From positions 1-64,000 of the forward strand of contig VHCG01000016.1 of assembly GCA_016871805.1 (NCBI GenBank): DNA of 64,000 nt. Direction: 5' to 3'. The notes under the pieces are model-generated. The model made no database searches, was not told the origin of the DNA, and saw only the letters and a program-made list of their open reading frames with translations. Origin of the DNA: Verrucomicrobiota bacterium (lineage in GTDB: Bacteria > Verrucomicrobiota > Verrucomicrobiia > Limisphaerales > UBA9464). Of this stretch, positions 37,682-48,246 are shown piece by piece; the first letter of the stretch is position 1, and every line of letters begins with the position of its first letter. A program made the position numbers and the translations under genes.

Positions 37682-38263
37682 TTAGCTCTTGTCCCGATAA
37701 TCTTGAAGATTCGCGAAATCCTCGGCCACCTCTTGGGGAACAAGATGATGGACAGGCAGTCCTCTCCGAACCCGCCTTCGGATCTCTGATGAAGAAATAT
37801 CCATAGGCCATCCTTTCAGATGGCGAAGCCTATAAGGCGAGGGAAGGGAAATGGATGGGTGGCCCGGGCGCGGTATGACAACAAACTGGACGAGGCACGC
37901 GAGAGACTCGGCCTCGCGCCAGCTGGGCAAGTGGGGAACCTGGTCCGATCCAATCAAAAGCAGAAGTTCAGAATCGGGATATCGTCTCCCGAAGTAACGT
38001 ATAGTGTCGATCGTGTAGCTGACTCCGCCGCGTACCAACTCGATCGCATCCACCTTGCAACGCATTTGGCCAGCCAAAGCCAGCCTTAACCACCGAAGCC
38101 GCAAGCTCCCATCGGCGGGGCTGCGGTCGGGTTTGAATGGCGACCGGAGGGTCGGAATAAAAATCAACCAATCAAGCGCCAACTCCTCCAAGGCGGCCTC
38201 CGCCACCATCAAGTGACCTCGATGCACAGGATCAAAAGAGCCACCATAGAGGGCTATTCGCAT
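37682..38263 (-). CDS. nadD: nicotinate-nucleotide adenylyltransferase
   Basis: 193 residues. It joins nicotinate mononucleotide and ATP in NAD synthesis. The nucleotidyl-transferase motifs are visible: YGGSFDPVHRGHL (with HxGH), FIPTLRSPFK, LLLIGSDQVPHLPSW and the DISSSEIRRRVRRGL motif at the end. The length is about right. It is flanked by an AT-rich stretch and is probably a single gene. Confidence 0.93.
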   Translation of the reverse strand: MRIALYGGSFDPVHRGHLMVAEAALEELALDWLIFIPTLRSPFKPDRSPADGSLRLRWLRLALAGQMRCKVDAIELVRGGVSYTIDTIRYFGRRYPDSELLLLIGSDQVPHLPSWREAESLACLVQFVVIPRPGHPSISLPSPYRLRHLKGWPMDISSSEIRRRVRRGLPVHHLVPQEVAEDFANLQDYRDKS

Positions 38264-38622
38264 GTTGCGAGACTACGGAATCGAGGTGACGGCGGCGAAA
38301 AACATTTTAAGCAAATTTGTTGGCTACAAAGGGTATGGGTTCGACGGTCCACAATCGAGTTATACCCGAGCCTCGATCCGAGGATTACTATCGCACGTCC
38401 CTTTTGTCCATCCGCACCACAAGGAATCAAGTCTTCAACGTCTTCCAAGAACACTCTCGATCCTTGAGAGACGGATTTTGACGTGACCGACTCCCGAACA
38501 AGCCTCAATTGATTTCGGGAATTCGCCTCATTGGATCGCCATTTAGTGTGCGCACGATCCACACGTTACTCAAAACGATCTATGCCTATCCAATCAATGT
38601 GATGAGCTAGAATTCCAATTTC
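38264..38622. other. intergenic, AT-rich, no gene supported
   Basis: About 360 bases between nadD and the O-antigen-ligase-like gene. Short open frames occur on both strands, but none has a convincing start or domain. Base composition is nearer the AT-rich gene to the right than to nadD. Confidence 0.35.
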
Positions 38623-40284
38623 TTATTTGCTATAGAGAAATTTTTTGGATGCGATTGGTTTCGTGCTATTGCTAGTCTCGCAAAAACCGAAAGAGGGCTT
38701 GCCAACCACTGAAGATCGAGTGGGAGGAATTGGATTTCTCGTATTTAATCGTGTAGATCCAAGTTTAAGATTTCGATACCGATCATCCCTCTTTCCGCTA
38801 GAACGGTTGTCGTAGATGCGGTTTAGACCCCCAAAATAGCACCAGATGATCGCTCCGGTCGGAACATGAAGAAACGGTGCCCCGGTAACGAAAGAAGGCA
38901 CCGTGATAACCCAAAGCGCCACAGTGATAATTGCATCGGGCTCGGACGCTTCCCCTTTCAATGACTTTGCCCAAACCATGCTATCTTGAATGGCCCGTAT
39001 TATCATTGCGAAATAAACAACCAAGCCAGCGAGACCAAGGTCGATTGCAGCATGACCCATATCCCCATCAATCAGTCTTGGACTATAGCGGGGCAATAGG
39101 TAGTAAAAAATTACCGGAACACCATGGGTTGAACGACCTAGGCCTCCACCTAACGGAAATTCCAGCAATGAAAAGAAGGTAGGCTCTATGACGATCCATA
39201 CACGCCAAGCGAGCTCATTAACAGCGAAAGCCGTCTGCAGTCGACCTACATCAATTGATTTAGAATCTGCCAGAAATTGTGACCCGACAATCGCAAACAC
39301 TGCGATCACCAAGAGCATTTTAACCAAAATCCCACGCATCCAAATGATCACAACTGTCCCCAAAATAGCAGTTATCATGGAAGAGCGACTTCCACTTATG
39401 AATACACCGTAGAGGCTCATTCCAATACCAGCTATCCAAAACAAGCGTTGGTAGAAACCCAACCCCGGTTGGGTAGCGTACCCCATGCCAATGATGATAC
39501 CAAAAACCATTGTGGCGGCAAACGCACCAGCAGCCACAAAGCTCGAAAAGACACGGAAACCTGCAACTCCTTCTTCCTTCTTGTAGGTAGATCCGATGAT
39601 CGTTTTCATCATTCCAGCATCTTCGCTTTGGATATTTAGGAAGTCTGCCGGATCTTGGAAGGCTCCATAAACAGAGACTGAAATGCACAAAATCAAAATA
39701 AGTGCTGAAAAAAGAAACATCTGCCTCGGGGTACCTATAATACGATAGCCTATAATGAAGACTAACGGAATGAATATCCAACCACGCAATGAGGCCAATC
39801 TAATGATCCAAGGAACATCTGTTGGTATTAGTGTGAAAATTATGCAAAAATATATGACAAACTTCAGCGCAATGGCTGTTCTGCTATTTGAGAACAGAGT
39901 TTGCCGTACCGGAAGACTCTTGAATGCAAAGATCAATCCAATGGCCAAAGGAATATCATATGCAAAAACGGCTATAGCTCCAGGAAAGGTACGCTTGAGC
40001 GAACCATGATAGAATCCAATGATGAGAGCTGCAACGATGCAAAGATTTCCAACCGGCGATATTGCAAAGCAGTCCTTTATATAGGACCAAACGGACATTT
40101 GCTCTGGCTCAGCAACCGTATGTAGGTCTCGGACCGAGTCGAAAGATTTCCCTTTAGGGCGAGCATCCCCATCAGTCTTGGGCCGGCCAAGTGATTCCAT
40201 ACCTTTTTTTGGAAACATGCTGGGCATACTGACATTTCGGTCGGCGCCACAATTGGGGTAGCCAATCCGATGTGATCGGTTCAA
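38623..40284 (-). CDS. O-antigen ligase/Wzy-like polytopic membrane protein
   Basis: 553 residues from the first ATG; the true start may be internal. After a hydrophilic N-terminal 75 residues, about ten to eleven hydrophobic segments follow, with a large periplasmic loop between about 330 and 400. The VFISGSRSSMI motif and the FPLGGGLGRS stretch are like the O-antigen ligase/polymerase (Wzy/WaaL) fold. A hydrophilic tail ends with a lysine-rich FLYSK. The gene is markedly AT-richer than the window, suggesting transfer. Its substrate cannot be named. Confidence 0.7.
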   Translation of the reverse strand: MNRSHRIGYPNCGADRNVSMPSMFPKKGMESLGRPKTDGDARPKGKSFDSVRDLHTVAEPEQMSVWSYIKDCFAISPVGNLCIVAALIIGFYHGSLKRTFPGAIAVFAYDIPLAIGLIFAFKSLPVRQTLFSNSRTAIALKFVIYFCIIFTLIPTDVPWIIRLASLRGWIFIPLVFIIGYRIIGTPRQMFLFSALILILCISVSVYGAFQDPADFLNIQSEDAGMMKTIIGSTYKKEEGVAGFRVFSSFVAAGAFAATMVFGIIIGMGYATQPGLGFYQRLFWIAGIGMSLYGVFISGSRSSMITAILGTVVIIWMRGILVKMLLVIAVFAIVGSQFLADSKSIDVGRLQTAFAVNELAWRVWIVIEPTFFSLLEFPLGGGLGRSTHGVPVIFYYLLPRYSPRLIDGDMGHAAIDLGLAGLVVYFAMIIRAIQDSMVWAKSLKGEASEPDAIITVALWVITVPSFVTGAPFLHVPTGAIIWCYFGGLNRIYDNRSSGKRDDRYRNLKLGSTRLNTRNPIPPTRSSVVGKPSFGFCETSNSTKPIASKKFLYSK

Positions 40285-40333
40285 ATCCCTCTACACTCAA
40301 ATGTTTCGCAAGTCCCGTGGCTTGTCAGTGGAC

Positions 40334-40540
40334 CTAGCGATTCCAATCCCATTCGACTCCGGTCACGGAGAACATGAGAACATTTTTTGAAGCTAACCCA
40401 TCAAATTCCGGTCCCGTCCATCGATCCGTCCCAACCATGGAGGGAACCCCTGGTCGACCTTGTCTCTCATCGCCGAGAAAATACGTCCATACACTCATTG
40501 CAGTCGAAGGAAGCAAGAAACAAACCATCACTAAAACCAA
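40334..40540 (-). CDS. putative 68-aa secreted peptide or fragment
   Basis: The frame begins MVLVMVCFLLPSTAMSVWTY (signal-like) and ends SVTGVEWDWNR. It lies upstream of the O-antigen-ligase-like gene on the same strand with a 50-base gap, in AT-rich DNA. It could be the remnant of a longer surface-polysaccharide gene. No family is recognised. The rest of 40285-40573 holds nothing I can support. Confidence 0.25.
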   Translation of the reverse strand: MVLVMVCFLLPSTAMSVWTYFLGDERQGRPGVPSMVGTDRWTGPEFDGLASKNVLMFSVTGVEWDWNR

Positions 40541-40573
40541 TTCCTTAGTCCGTTGAGAACCCCGACCGCCTTG

Positions 40574-41902
40574 TCACAGGTGATCGCCCAGATTGCTTGT
40601 CGCGATCAGTGCGCCCTGGAATTCCTCACCGAACCGCTGGAGGACTTCGTCCGAATGAAACATCGAGAGATAAAGCTTCGTACCCATGGGGTTCAGATAG
40701 ATGCCACCACGAACCAGTTCGAGCATCACTCTTCGCCCCCTCGCCCGATCACTCGCAAGCCAGGTCTGCTGGTCGAAGACGGGGTGCGACGCAAACGCGA
40801 CCTGCGCCAACGGTCCAAGGCCCAGCACCTGGCCTTGGGTTTCGGTGGACACGAGAACGGACTCGAGAATCGACCGAAAACGAGTCCCTGTTTCATGGAG
40901 CCGATCGTAGCAACCGGGCTCCGAATAGAGGTCCAACGCCGCCATCGCGGCCGCACATGAGATGGGGTTGCCACCGGTGGTCGAGGCAGACCACGCATAG
41001 TTGGGTCCGGGAAGACGCTGTTCGTTCACCACCTCCATGAGGTCGCTACGCCCTGCATAGGCACCGATCGGAAACCCACCCCCAAGAGCCTTTCCAAAGG
41101 CGGCAAGGTCCGGTGTCACCCCGAAATACCCCTGGGCACCTGACAGACCGAACCGAAACCCGGTGACCACTTCGTCAAACACCAACACGATACCCAGGCG
41201 TCGGGTCGCCTCTCGGAGTCCCTGGAGGAATCCGGGCAGCGGGGCGAGACACCGGTGGAGCGGCTCGACGATCACCGCAGCGAGCTCCTGGCAGTGGGAT
41301 TCGAGAATCTTCACCGTAGTCGCCAGATCGTTGAAGGGGGCCACCAAAACATCCCGCTCCACCCAACCCGCACCGGCGCCGCTCGGATCCGACTGCGGCA
41401 GGGTGACCGACCGCCCGTTGAGCATGCTGGCGACCCCCACCGGATGCTGGCCGTGGTAGGCGCCCTCAAATTTGAGGACCTTTGACCGTTGGGTCACAGC
41501 CTGGGCGACACGGAGGCACATCAGCGTGGCCTCGGTTCCTGACGCCACGAACCGGACACGCTCCGCGCAGGGAACCAAGGACTGAAGCCGCTCCGCCAGT
41601 TCGACACCCCGGCGGTTTACACCGGCAAAATTGTAACCATCCGACAACGCACGAATCACCGCTTCACGTATTTTGGGATGGGCGTGTCCCATCAGAGCCG
41701 ATCCCCATGCCATGGTCAGATCCCAGTACTCCCGTCCCGACGTATCCCACACCCGTGCCCCTTCTCCACGGGCTATGACCGGTGCCAGGCCGGGTGGGAA
41801 TCCAAACTCGCCGTTCGATCCGTCGGGAAACACAGCCAGAGCACGACGTCCCCAGTCGACGGAACCTCCCGCCTGCTCCAGCCCTTCAGTAAGTTGGTCC
41901 AT
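40574..41902 (-). CDS. class III PLP aminotransferase, glutamate-1-semialdehyde aminomutase-like
   Basis: 442 residues. The PLP-lysine motif is AAFGKALGGGFPIGAYAG, with VFDEVVTGFRF and HCQELAAVIVEPLH upstream. GHAHPKIREAVIRALSDGY, RVRFVASGTEATLMCLRVAQ and FEGAYHG are like glutamate-1-semialdehyde aminomutase. It ends an operon whose first gene looks like a phosphonoacetate hydrolase. Several class III enzymes act in aminophosphonate breakdown, so a role there is an option beside haem synthesis. I cannot choose from sequence. The gap to the preceding gene is only 4 bases. Confidence 0.8.
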   Translation of the reverse strand: MDQLTEGLEQAGGSVDWGRRALAVFPDGSNGEFGFPPGLAPVIARGEGARVWDTSGREYWDLTMAWGSALMGHAHPKIREAVIRALSDGYNFAGVNRRGVELAERLQSLVPCAERVRFVASGTEATLMCLRVAQAVTQRSKVLKFEGAYHGQHPVGVASMLNGRSVTLPQSDPSGAGAGWVERDVLVAPFNDLATTVKILESHCQELAAVIVEPLHRCLAPLPGFLQGLREATRRLGIVLVFDEVVTGFRFGLSGAQGYFGVTPDLAAFGKALGGGFPIGAYAGRSDLMEVVNEQRLPGPNYAWSASTTGGNPISCAAAMAALDLYSEPGCYDRLHETGTRFRSILESVLVSTETQGQVLGLGPLAQVAFASHPVFDQQTWLASDRARGRRVMLELVRGGIYLNPMGTKLYLSMFHSDEVLQRFGEEFQGALIATSNLGDHL

Positions 41903-41906
41903 GGGG

Positions 41907-43823
41907 TCACCGGTCCCTTGGTTTCGTCAGCTCGAAGGTGTCGAACAACCGACCCTCCACATCGTAGGCCTTGAACTGGATGGTCCGATCCTGGACCACC
42001 GCAAAGCAGTAGTGGTACCCGCGCTGGACATGCAGGGAAAACCAAGCGCGCTGCGGCGCTGCCTGTTCCAGCGAGCCACCGCCACCGCCTGACACGACGT
42101 ACCGTACGCCCCGACTCTGGTTGATCGTCATCTGCAGGATCGGCCACGTACGCTCATAACTGTGGATATGGCCCGCAAAGGCGATGTCGACTCCATGTCG
42201 TTCATAGAGGGGGACGAGGCGTGCCGCGTTGGAATCCCCATCCACCCACCGCTTCTCCGGCTTGCCGCGGAGTCGATCCCCATAGTCATCCTCGTCCGAA
42301 CTGAAACACGGATGGTGATGCGCCGTAAACTTCCACGTCGCCGTCGATGCCGCCAGTTCGCGCTCGAGCCACTGATACTGGGGACTGCCCGGGCCGCAAT
42401 CCTTGTTGGAGTCGATCATGAAGAACTGGGCATTGCCGATCTTCCATGTGTACCAATACTCCGGCTCAGGCAGATCGAAATAGTCGTAGTACCAATGCGC
42501 GTTCTTCTCGTGATTGCCGATCACCGGAAAGACCGGCACCTGGGAGAAGAGTCGGTTCGCCGGTACGAGGAGATCATTCACCCACTGGGACTTGGCAAAC
42601 CCGTCGTCGACCACGTCTCCACAATGAATCACGGCATTCGGCCGCAGGGCGAAGAGTCCCTCCGCGCAGCGCCGGGTGATCTCGGGATTCCGTTGGGTGT
42701 CCCCCACCACACCGAAGGCCCACGCAGCGGAAGGTCCCGGCAGGGTCTGGAAGGACAGGATGTCGCTCCGGGCGACATGGTTCGAGGCATCTGTGGCGGT
42801 CAACCGGTAGAAATAGGTGGTGGCCGGCTTGAGACCCTCCAGACGAACCGAATTGAGGGTCGACACCGAGGCGCTGACAGCGTGATTGCGGAGAGGTTGC
42901 CGTTCCCCGTACTCGACCTTGAGGGACACCGGCCGTTCGGTTTCGGCCATCACCGTGATCCCATCCGCGGTCGCCCGCTGCAGATAGGGAGGCACTAGAA
43001 ACGCCAGATCCCGGTTCACCCCGGATCGCCAGGCCAACATCGGAGCGTTTCTGCGCACGACGGATTCGATCTCGGCCGGGGTCAGGACCCGGTCATAGAC
43101 CTTGGCCTCGTAGAAGGCTCCCTCCATCGGAAACAACTCGTTGGAATCGATGAACGCGCCGAGGGCAAATCGGCCCTCCGCCGGGTACAGGATGTCCCCG
43201 CTCTGCACCACCGATTCGGCTTCGGGACGACCATCGATATAGAGGCGCATCGTCTCACCGTCATAGGTCGCGGCCACATGATGCCATCGCCCCAACTCGA
43301 TGGGGGTTTTCCCGGAGATCCGGGTGCTTCGACCATTCCCATCATCGGCACCCGTGGAGCTCAGACCAAATTGGAACGATCTGCGATTGTACCCCAGCAC
43401 CCATCCCTTCTCGAGTGCCCCGTCGTCCTGAATGAATCCGATGAGGCCACCCTTTGGCCGCGTGTCCTCCAAGAGGACCCAGGCGGCTGCCGACAGGTCA
43501 CGCTTCGGAAGCAGCGGCTTCGCAAGGGAGGCATTTGTCGCAATCAGCAGGTAGTCCGTGAATCCATCGAGGACCAGAGCCTCGGCCGGCCCGCGATTGG
43601 TCAACACCGGCTCGCCAACAACCCAGGCAGTGGCCTGACCGGTAAGGTCGGGCCAGCGACCAGATTCAATCGGCTTTGTGCCTGTCGCGAAATGGAGCCG
43701 CAATTGGGATTCAGCAACGCTTTGGTGGCCTTCCACGGTCCTAGGGATGAAGGCCAGCAGGACGACGAGCAGGATGGGAGCCATGTGACGGTGTCTGGAT
43801 CGGTCGACCACCGGGGAGATCAT
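41907..43823 (-). CDS. secreted LamG plus purple-acid-phosphatase-like metallophosphoesterase
   Basis: 638 residues with a signal peptide ([19 protein letters not shown]). A LamG/concanavalin-like domain occupies about 45-235 ([40 protein letters not shown]). Next comes a fibronectin-like PAP N-domain (about 250-345; VYEY-type [23 protein letters not shown]). The catalytic metallophosphoesterase domain follows ([40 protein letters not shown]). Purple-acid-type metal binding is intact. The start overlaps the previous stop by ATGA; an ATG at 43784 is an alternative. It probably releases phosphate outside the cell. Confidence 0.9.
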   Translation of the reverse strand: MISPVVDRSRHRHMAPILLVVLLAFIPRTVEGHQSVAESQLRLHFATGTKPIESGRWPDLTGQATAWVVGEPVLTNRGPAEALVLDGFTDYLLIATNASLAKPLLPKRDLSAAAWVLLEDTRPKGGLIGFIQDDGALEKGWVLGYNRRSFQFGLSSTGADDGNGRSTRISGKTPIELGRWHHVAATYDGETMRLYIDGRPEAESVVQSGDILYPAEGRFALGAFIDSNELFPMEGAFYEAKVYDRVLTPAEIESVVRRNAPMLAWRSGVNRDLAFLVPPYLQRATADGITVMAETERPVSLKVEYGERQPLRNHAVSASVSTLNSVRLEGLKPATTYFYRLTATDASNHVARSDILSFQTLPGPSAAWAFGVVGDTQRNPEITRRCAEGLFALRPNAVIHCGDVVDDGFAKSQWVNDLLVPANRLFSQVPVFPVIGNHEKNAHWYYDYFDLPEPEYWYTWKIGNAQFFMIDSNKDCGPGSPQYQWLERELAASTATWKFTAHHHPCFSSDEDDYGDRLRGKPEKRWVDGDSNAARLVPLYERHGVDIAFAGHIHSYERTWPILQMTINQSRGVRYVVSGGGGGSLEQAAPQRAWFSLHVQRGYHYCFAVVQDRTIQFKAYDVEGRLFDTFELTKPRDR

Positions 43824-44620
43824 TGGGGGCGGGTCGCAGGGGGCACATAGTCCCGATGCCAGAGCTGATCCCAGAGCTGGTCCAGCTTCACCGTGGAGGC
43901 ATGTCCATCCATATAGACGAGGTTCACCGCACCAGTGAGGCGCTCGCCGAGAGCCACCTTGCGGGGTGCACTCTTGGCACTGCTCGAGCCATGACGCGCG
44001 ATGCAATAGCGACCGATCCCACCTGAGACCCCATCCCCCTCGTAGAGATTGCGGGCAGGCCGATCCTTTGCCTGAGGCCAGGCATCGACCCACATCGCGT
44101 CTCCAAACCCCGGAGTCTGGACGGGGGAGGTGATGCTGGATTCCCCGCGGAACGCGAACTGCGTGGGCAACCCATCCGCCCCGCTGTAGAGCCATCCATT
44201 GAACGAGTAGCTGCCCTGGTATCCGTTGTTGGAGGATGCCGAGTTTGTCCTCCAGATCCAGGTCTCGTCCGACGTCCCGTAGTCGGGGTTCGCCGAGTTG
44301 CGGACGATCCGTTTGCGAGGCTCTGGTGCCGAAGGGCAATACCGGATCTTGTGCACACGGGCCTGGTTCTCCATCAACAGGGACATCCAGAGATGGGGAT
44401 CCCCGGGACGCGAATAGGGAAGCATCTTGCCCGTGTCGTTCACGTAGTTGAATAGGGCGATTCCCATCTGGCGCAGATTGCCGGTGCACTGCACCTGCTG
44501 GGCCTTGGTCTTGGCCCGCGCGAGGGCGGGAAGGAGCATTCCGGCCAAGATCGCGATGATGGCAATCACGACCAGAAGCTCGATCAGGGTGAAGGCTCCG
44601 ACTCGAGGACGATGGTTCAT
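43820..44620 (-). CDS. prepilin-like protein of the DUF1559/H-x-DG type
   Basis: 266 residues. The type III signal sequence is complete: a short basic head, [20 protein letters not shown], then a coiled-coil-like [12 protein letters not shown]. The rest is a globular cysteine-containing domain ending with [10 protein letters not shown], the typical verrucomicrobial/planctomycete H-x-DG tail. ATG 44620 puts the head in the usual place. It is probably processed by a prepilin peptidase. It lies inside the phosphatase operon and its stop overlaps the next start (ATGA), which suggests a functional link. Confidence 0.88.
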   Translation of the reverse strand: MNHRPRVGAFTLIELLVVIAIIAILAGMLLPALARAKTKAQQVQCTGNLRQMGIALFNYVNDTGKMLPYSRPGDPHLWMSLLMENQARVHKIRYCPSAPEPRKRIVRNSANPDYGTSDETWIWRTNSASSNNGYQGSYSFNGWLYSGADGLPTQFAFRGESSITSPVQTPGFGDAMWVDAWPQAKDRPARNLYEGDGVSGGIGRYCIARHGSSSAKSAPRKVALGERLTGAVNLVYMDGHASTVKLDQLWDQLWHRDYVPPATRPQ

Positions 44621-44652
44621 GGGACTGCTACGAGTGCCGGACCACGAAACCA

Positions 44653-45915
44653 TCACCGGGCCGAGGTGCCATTCACAATGAAATCGAAGAGGTCAAAGTT
44701 ACGAATATCCGCGCGGGCACGGGCTTCGTAGGCTGGCTTAAGGGGTTCGCTGAGAAACAGAGGAACCATCTCCTCGTAGCGGCCTCCATGGGACCGCAGC
44801 CCTCCTTCGATCGCTTTCAGGTCATGATATTCTGGCGTCCGCCCGAGAACGGAATCTCGCCCGGAACATACCACCAGGTCCCCCATGCGATCTGCAGGCA
44901 GCTCCATCCGTGCAGCTGCAATCAGACGCTCCAGAACCTCGGTCACCCCGGGGAGACTCGAAAGGAAGGAGATCACCTCTGCGACGAACGGGACATCTGT
45001 GCGCGGCAGATGCACCTGGGCAAACGATCCGAGGGCGCCATGGTGGACCACATAGGGATCGGTGATCGGCAGAATGACCCGAAACCCCGTCCCGAATCGT
45101 CCAACGAGCTCGCTTTCGAGATACACGACGTTGGGGGACCCGTCCGACCGCTGTTTGGCATTCATGCCGTGATCCGCCGTGATCCCCACGACCGCACCCA
45201 TCTCGAGGAGTCGACCCAGGTATCCGTCGATGCCCGCGTAGAAGTCGAGGGCCTCGGGTGCCTCAGGCGCGAACTTGTGCTGCATGAAGTCCGTGGTGCT
45301 CAGGTAGAGGAAATCCGCACGACCCGCCTCCAGCAGCCGGACGCCCGCCCGGAGCACATAGAGCGACGCCTCTCCCGAATAGATCAGCGGGGTGGGACCC
45401 ACGAGGGTCTCAACATCGTCGATGCCGTGGGACTCCAACCGTGCCTGGGATGCCTTCTCGGAAGAGAAGGCGATGCCGGGGTTGCGGGGGCCTACGAGTC
45501 CGTGGGCGAAGATGTCGCGCAGCTTTTCCTTGGCCGTGACCACCGCCACCCTCCGACCCGATTGCTGGGCCTTGGGGAAAAGCGTTTCTGCCCTGAGAAA
45601 ACGCGAGGAGTTCATCATCACTTCCTGACCTGCGGCCGTGTCGTAGAAGAAGTTGCCTCCTATTCCATGAACCGATGGAGGAACCCCGGTGACGATGGAG
45701 GAGTTGTTGACGTTGGTGAAGCTGGGCATCGCCCCCCGGGCCATGCCGCGCCATCCCTGAAGGCTGATCCGTTGGAGATGGGGCATCCGGCCTCGAACCA
45801 AGGCCGCATCAAAGTAGTCATCCGCCGATCCATCGAGACAGATTCCCACCACCGGTCGAGCCGGTGGAGAGTACTGCCGCCCATTCACCGAGAAGGTTGC
45901 CGATGTCATGTTCAT
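44653..45915 (-). CDS. phosphonoacetate hydrolase-like alkaline phosphatase superfamily enzyme
   Basis: 420 residues from an ATG at 45915 ([18 protein letters not shown]). Motifs match the nucleotide-pyrophosphatase-type branch: [15 protein letters not shown] (metal Asp), [15 protein letters not shown] (Thr nucleophile), [16 protein letters not shown] (Asp and His), ITADHGM and [16 protein letters not shown] (His). The opening [19 protein letters not shown] resembles phosphonoacetate hydrolases (PhnA), which split phosphonoacetate to acetate and phosphate. Another phosphodiesterase is possible. It is the first gene of a four-gene minus-strand operon. Confidence 0.75.
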   Translation of the reverse strand: MNMTSATFSVNGRQYSPPARPVVGICLDGSADDYFDAALVRGRMPHLQRISLQGWRGMARGAMPSFTNVNNSSIVTGVPPSVHGIGGNFFYDTAAGQEVMMNSSRFLRAETLFPKAQQSGRRVAVVTAKEKLRDIFAHGLVGPRNPGIAFSSEKASQARLESHGIDDVETLVGPTPLIYSGEASLYVLRAGVRLLEAGRADFLYLSTTDFMQHKFAPEAPEALDFYAGIDGYLGRLLEMGAVVGITADHGMNAKQRSDGSPNVVYLESELVGRFGTGFRVILPITDPYVVHHGALGSFAQVHLPRTDVPFVAEVISFLSSLPGVTEVLERLIAAARMELPADRMGDLVVCSGRDSVLGRTPEYHDLKAIEGGLRSHGGRYEEMVPLFLSEPLKPAYEARARADIRNFDLFDFIVNGTSAR

Positions 45916-46056
45916 CGGGGAGATCCTGTCGTTTCCGTTCTCGGACACCAATCCCCAACTGATCTGGCCGGCGGGTCTGAGGCGCCTGACTCGAAAGTTT
46001 TCGGGGAAAGTTCCCCTTGCCGCACCCTGTTGCGGGCCCTGTCATCCAAGCCCGTC

Positions 46057-46677
46057 ATGAAACGTCTCCAGACCTGGTTTCCAACACTGCTCTACACGGC
46101 CCGTTTGCAAAAAACCGGTGGCACCGCCCTCAACCGTGAGCTCGTGAGGGAATGCCATCAGCTCAGGGACTTCGATGACGTCGGCCGCCGTTGGTCCCAG
46201 AAGAACTATCCCGGCGGCTACACGAGCTACGGCTCGCTCGACAAACTCCATCGCTTCTCCTCGACCTTCAGCGATCTGGAGCGAGGTCTCGATCGCCACG
46301 TGCGCTCGTTCGGCCGATCCTTGGACTGGGACCTTGGCGGACGCCGGCTCGTGATGACCGACTGCTGGGTCAACATCATGCCATTCCACACCGCGCATAG
46401 CCTCCACCTGCATCCGAACTCGGTGGTGAGCGGAACCTACTACGTGTCGACCCCTCGCGGGTGTGCCGGACTGAAGTTCGAGGATCCCCGGCTCAGTCGC
46501 CTCATGGCCGCGCCTCCCCGCAGAGCAGGTGCGCGACCCGCCAACCAACTCTATGTGACCTACCCCGCAAAGGCCGGTGATCTGATCCTGTTTGAGAGCT
46601 GGTTGCGCCACGAGGTTGTGGCGAATCCCATCCGAAGCGAACGCATCAGCATCAGCTTCAACTACGACTGGGCTTGA
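46057..46677 (+). CDS. 2OG-Fe(II) oxygenase-like protein (TIGR02466 type)
   Basis: 206 residues. The pattern MTDCWVNIMPFHTAHSLHLH, HPNSVVSGTYYVSTP and GDLILFESWLRHEVVAN, ERISISFNYDW fits the small putative 2-oxoglutarate/Fe oxygenases of the TIGR02466 type. The His of LHLHP and of LRHEV are candidate iron ligands. ATG 46057 is used because the open frame upstream is an antisense artefact of the hydrolase gene. It is divergent from the phosphonate-type operon and 39 bases before glgA. The substrate is unknown. Confidence 0.65.
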   Translation: MKRLQTWFPTLLYTARLQKTGGTALNRELVRECHQLRDFDDVGRRWSQKNYPGGYTSYGSLDKLHRFSSTFSDLERGLDRHVRSFGRSLDWDLGGRRLVMTDCWVNIMPFHTAHSLHLHPNSVVSGTYYVSTPRGCAGLKFEDPRLSRLMAAPPRRAGARPANQLYVTYPAKAGDLILFESWLRHEVVANPIRSERISISFNYDWA

Positions 46678-46716
46678 CCGCGGGCGACCCTTTGCGGGTC
46701 TTATAGGGAAAACGTC

Positions 46717-48189
46717 TTGAAACCCGACCCGATCGGCCTCCTGCACGCCACCAGCGAGCTCCATCCGTTCTCCAAAACGGGCGGCCTCGGGGACATGGTC
46801 GGCGCCCTCACCCAGGCCCTCGCTCGCGCCGGCCATCCGGTCCAGGTCGTCACCCCTCTGTATCGGGGCATCCATCAAAGGTTTCCCGCGATCCAATCCA
46901 CGGAGTGGCGGTTCGAGGTCCGGATCGGCCCGGAACTCGTTCCGGGCCGTTTCCACCGGCTGGACCCAGAACCCAACCTCACTCTGTGGTTCGTCGACCA
47001 GCCCGGGTTCTTTGACCGCCCAGGGCTCTACAACGAGCGTCTTCACGACTACCCCGACAACGCCGCCCGCTTCTCGTTCTTCTCTCAAGCGGCCACTCTT
47101 CTGGCCCGTCACCTGCCGAACCCACCTGGCATTGTCCACGCCCATGACTGGCAGTCGGCCCTAGTGCCGATAAGGATCCAGTACGAGCGGGTTGCTACCG
47201 GTTGGACCTCGGCCCCCAAGACTCTCCTGACGCTCCACAACCTCGCGTACCAAGGGTCCTTCCCGCTCCGCGACTGGCCCTTGACGGGGTTGCCCGCCAA
47301 ATGGCTTCACCTGGAGAGCGCCCTGCACCACGGCCAGGTGAATTTTCTCAAGGGTGGCATTGCATTGGCCGACGCCCTCTCAACGGTCAGCCCCACCTAT
47401 GCCCGGGAAATCTGCACGCCGGAGTTTGGATGCGGCCTGGATGGCCTGCTCCGACGACGGGAATACGAACTCACCGGCATTCTAAATGGCGTGGACTACG
47501 GGGAATGGAACACCACCCGGAACCCATCCCTCGTCGCCTCCTACGATGCAAACCATCTCGAAGGAAAGCGGACCAACAAGGCTGCGCTGCAGGAGGAACT
47601 CGGCCTGCCAGTCGAAGGTTCGATTCCCCTTTTTGCGGATGTCACACGACTCGCAGACCAAAAGGGTGTCGCCCTTCTCCATGACGCTGTCCTCGACCTT
47701 CTTGGCAGCGGGGAACGTTTCCAGCTGGCCCTCCTAGGCTCTGGAGATCCACGACTGGAGGCAGCGATCGATCGCTTGGCGCGAACCTTTCCCAACGCTG
47801 TGGCGGCGCGCATTGGATTTGACCCAGCACTCGCCCACCGAATCGAGGCCGGAGCCGACTTCTTTGTGATGCCTTCCCGATTCGAGCCCTGCGGCTTGAA
47901 CCAGCTCTACTCGCTCCGCTATGGAACCATCCCGATCGTGAGGGCCACCGGCGGACTTGCCGACTCGATCATCGACCCTCGGGAAAACCCAGAGGGGGCC
48001 ACAGGGATCAAGTTCCACGAGCCAACACCTCAGGCACTGGCAAATGCGATGCGCAAAGGGGTCAGTCTATTCCAGCACCCGGAGGTCTTGGCGGCCTTCC
48101 GCCGGCGGGGAATGAGGATCGATGTCTCCTGGACCCGCCAAGCAACGGAATATCTCGATCTCTACGATGAGATCTACCACGGGGTCTGA
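46717..48189 (+). CDS. glgA: glycogen synthase (ADP-glucose type)
   Basis: 490 residues from a TTG start, with the opening KPDPIGLLHATSELHPFSKTGGLGDMVGAL. The KTGGLGD ADP-glucose-binding motif, VHAHDWQSALVPI, TLHNLAYQGSFP and the C-terminal MPSRFEPCGLNQLYSLRYGT complete the GT5 signature. It extends alpha-1,4-glucan from ADP-glucose. The length is typical. No glgC or glgB lies in the window. A weak hairpin (GACCC/GGGTC, 46684-46700) precedes it. The TTG start makes the N-terminus less certain. Confidence 0.93.
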   Translation: MKPDPIGLLHATSELHPFSKTGGLGDMVGALTQALARAGHPVQVVTPLYRGIHQRFPAIQSTEWRFEVRIGPELVPGRFHRLDPEPNLTLWFVDQPGFFDRPGLYNERLHDYPDNAARFSFFSQAATLLARHLPNPPGIVHAHDWQSALVPIRIQYERVATGWTSAPKTLLTLHNLAYQGSFPLRDWPLTGLPAKWLHLESALHHGQVNFLKGGIALADALSTVSPTYAREICTPEFGCGLDGLLRRREYELTGILNGVDYGEWNTTRNPSLVASYDANHLEGKRTNKAALQEELGLPVEGSIPLFADVTRLADQKGVALLHDAVLDLLGSGERFQLALLGSGDPRLEAAIDRLARTFPNAVAARIGFDPALAHRIEAGADFFVMPSRFEPCGLNQLYSLRYGTIPIVRATGGLADSIIDPRENPEGATGIKFHEPTPQALANAMRKGVSLFQHPEVLAAFRRRGMRIDVSWTRQATEYLDLYDEIYHGV

Positions 48190-48246
48190 CAGCACCCTGA
48201 CGTGGTGTGCCGGGTCTACGATCCACCCAAAACCAAGGCCAAGGTC

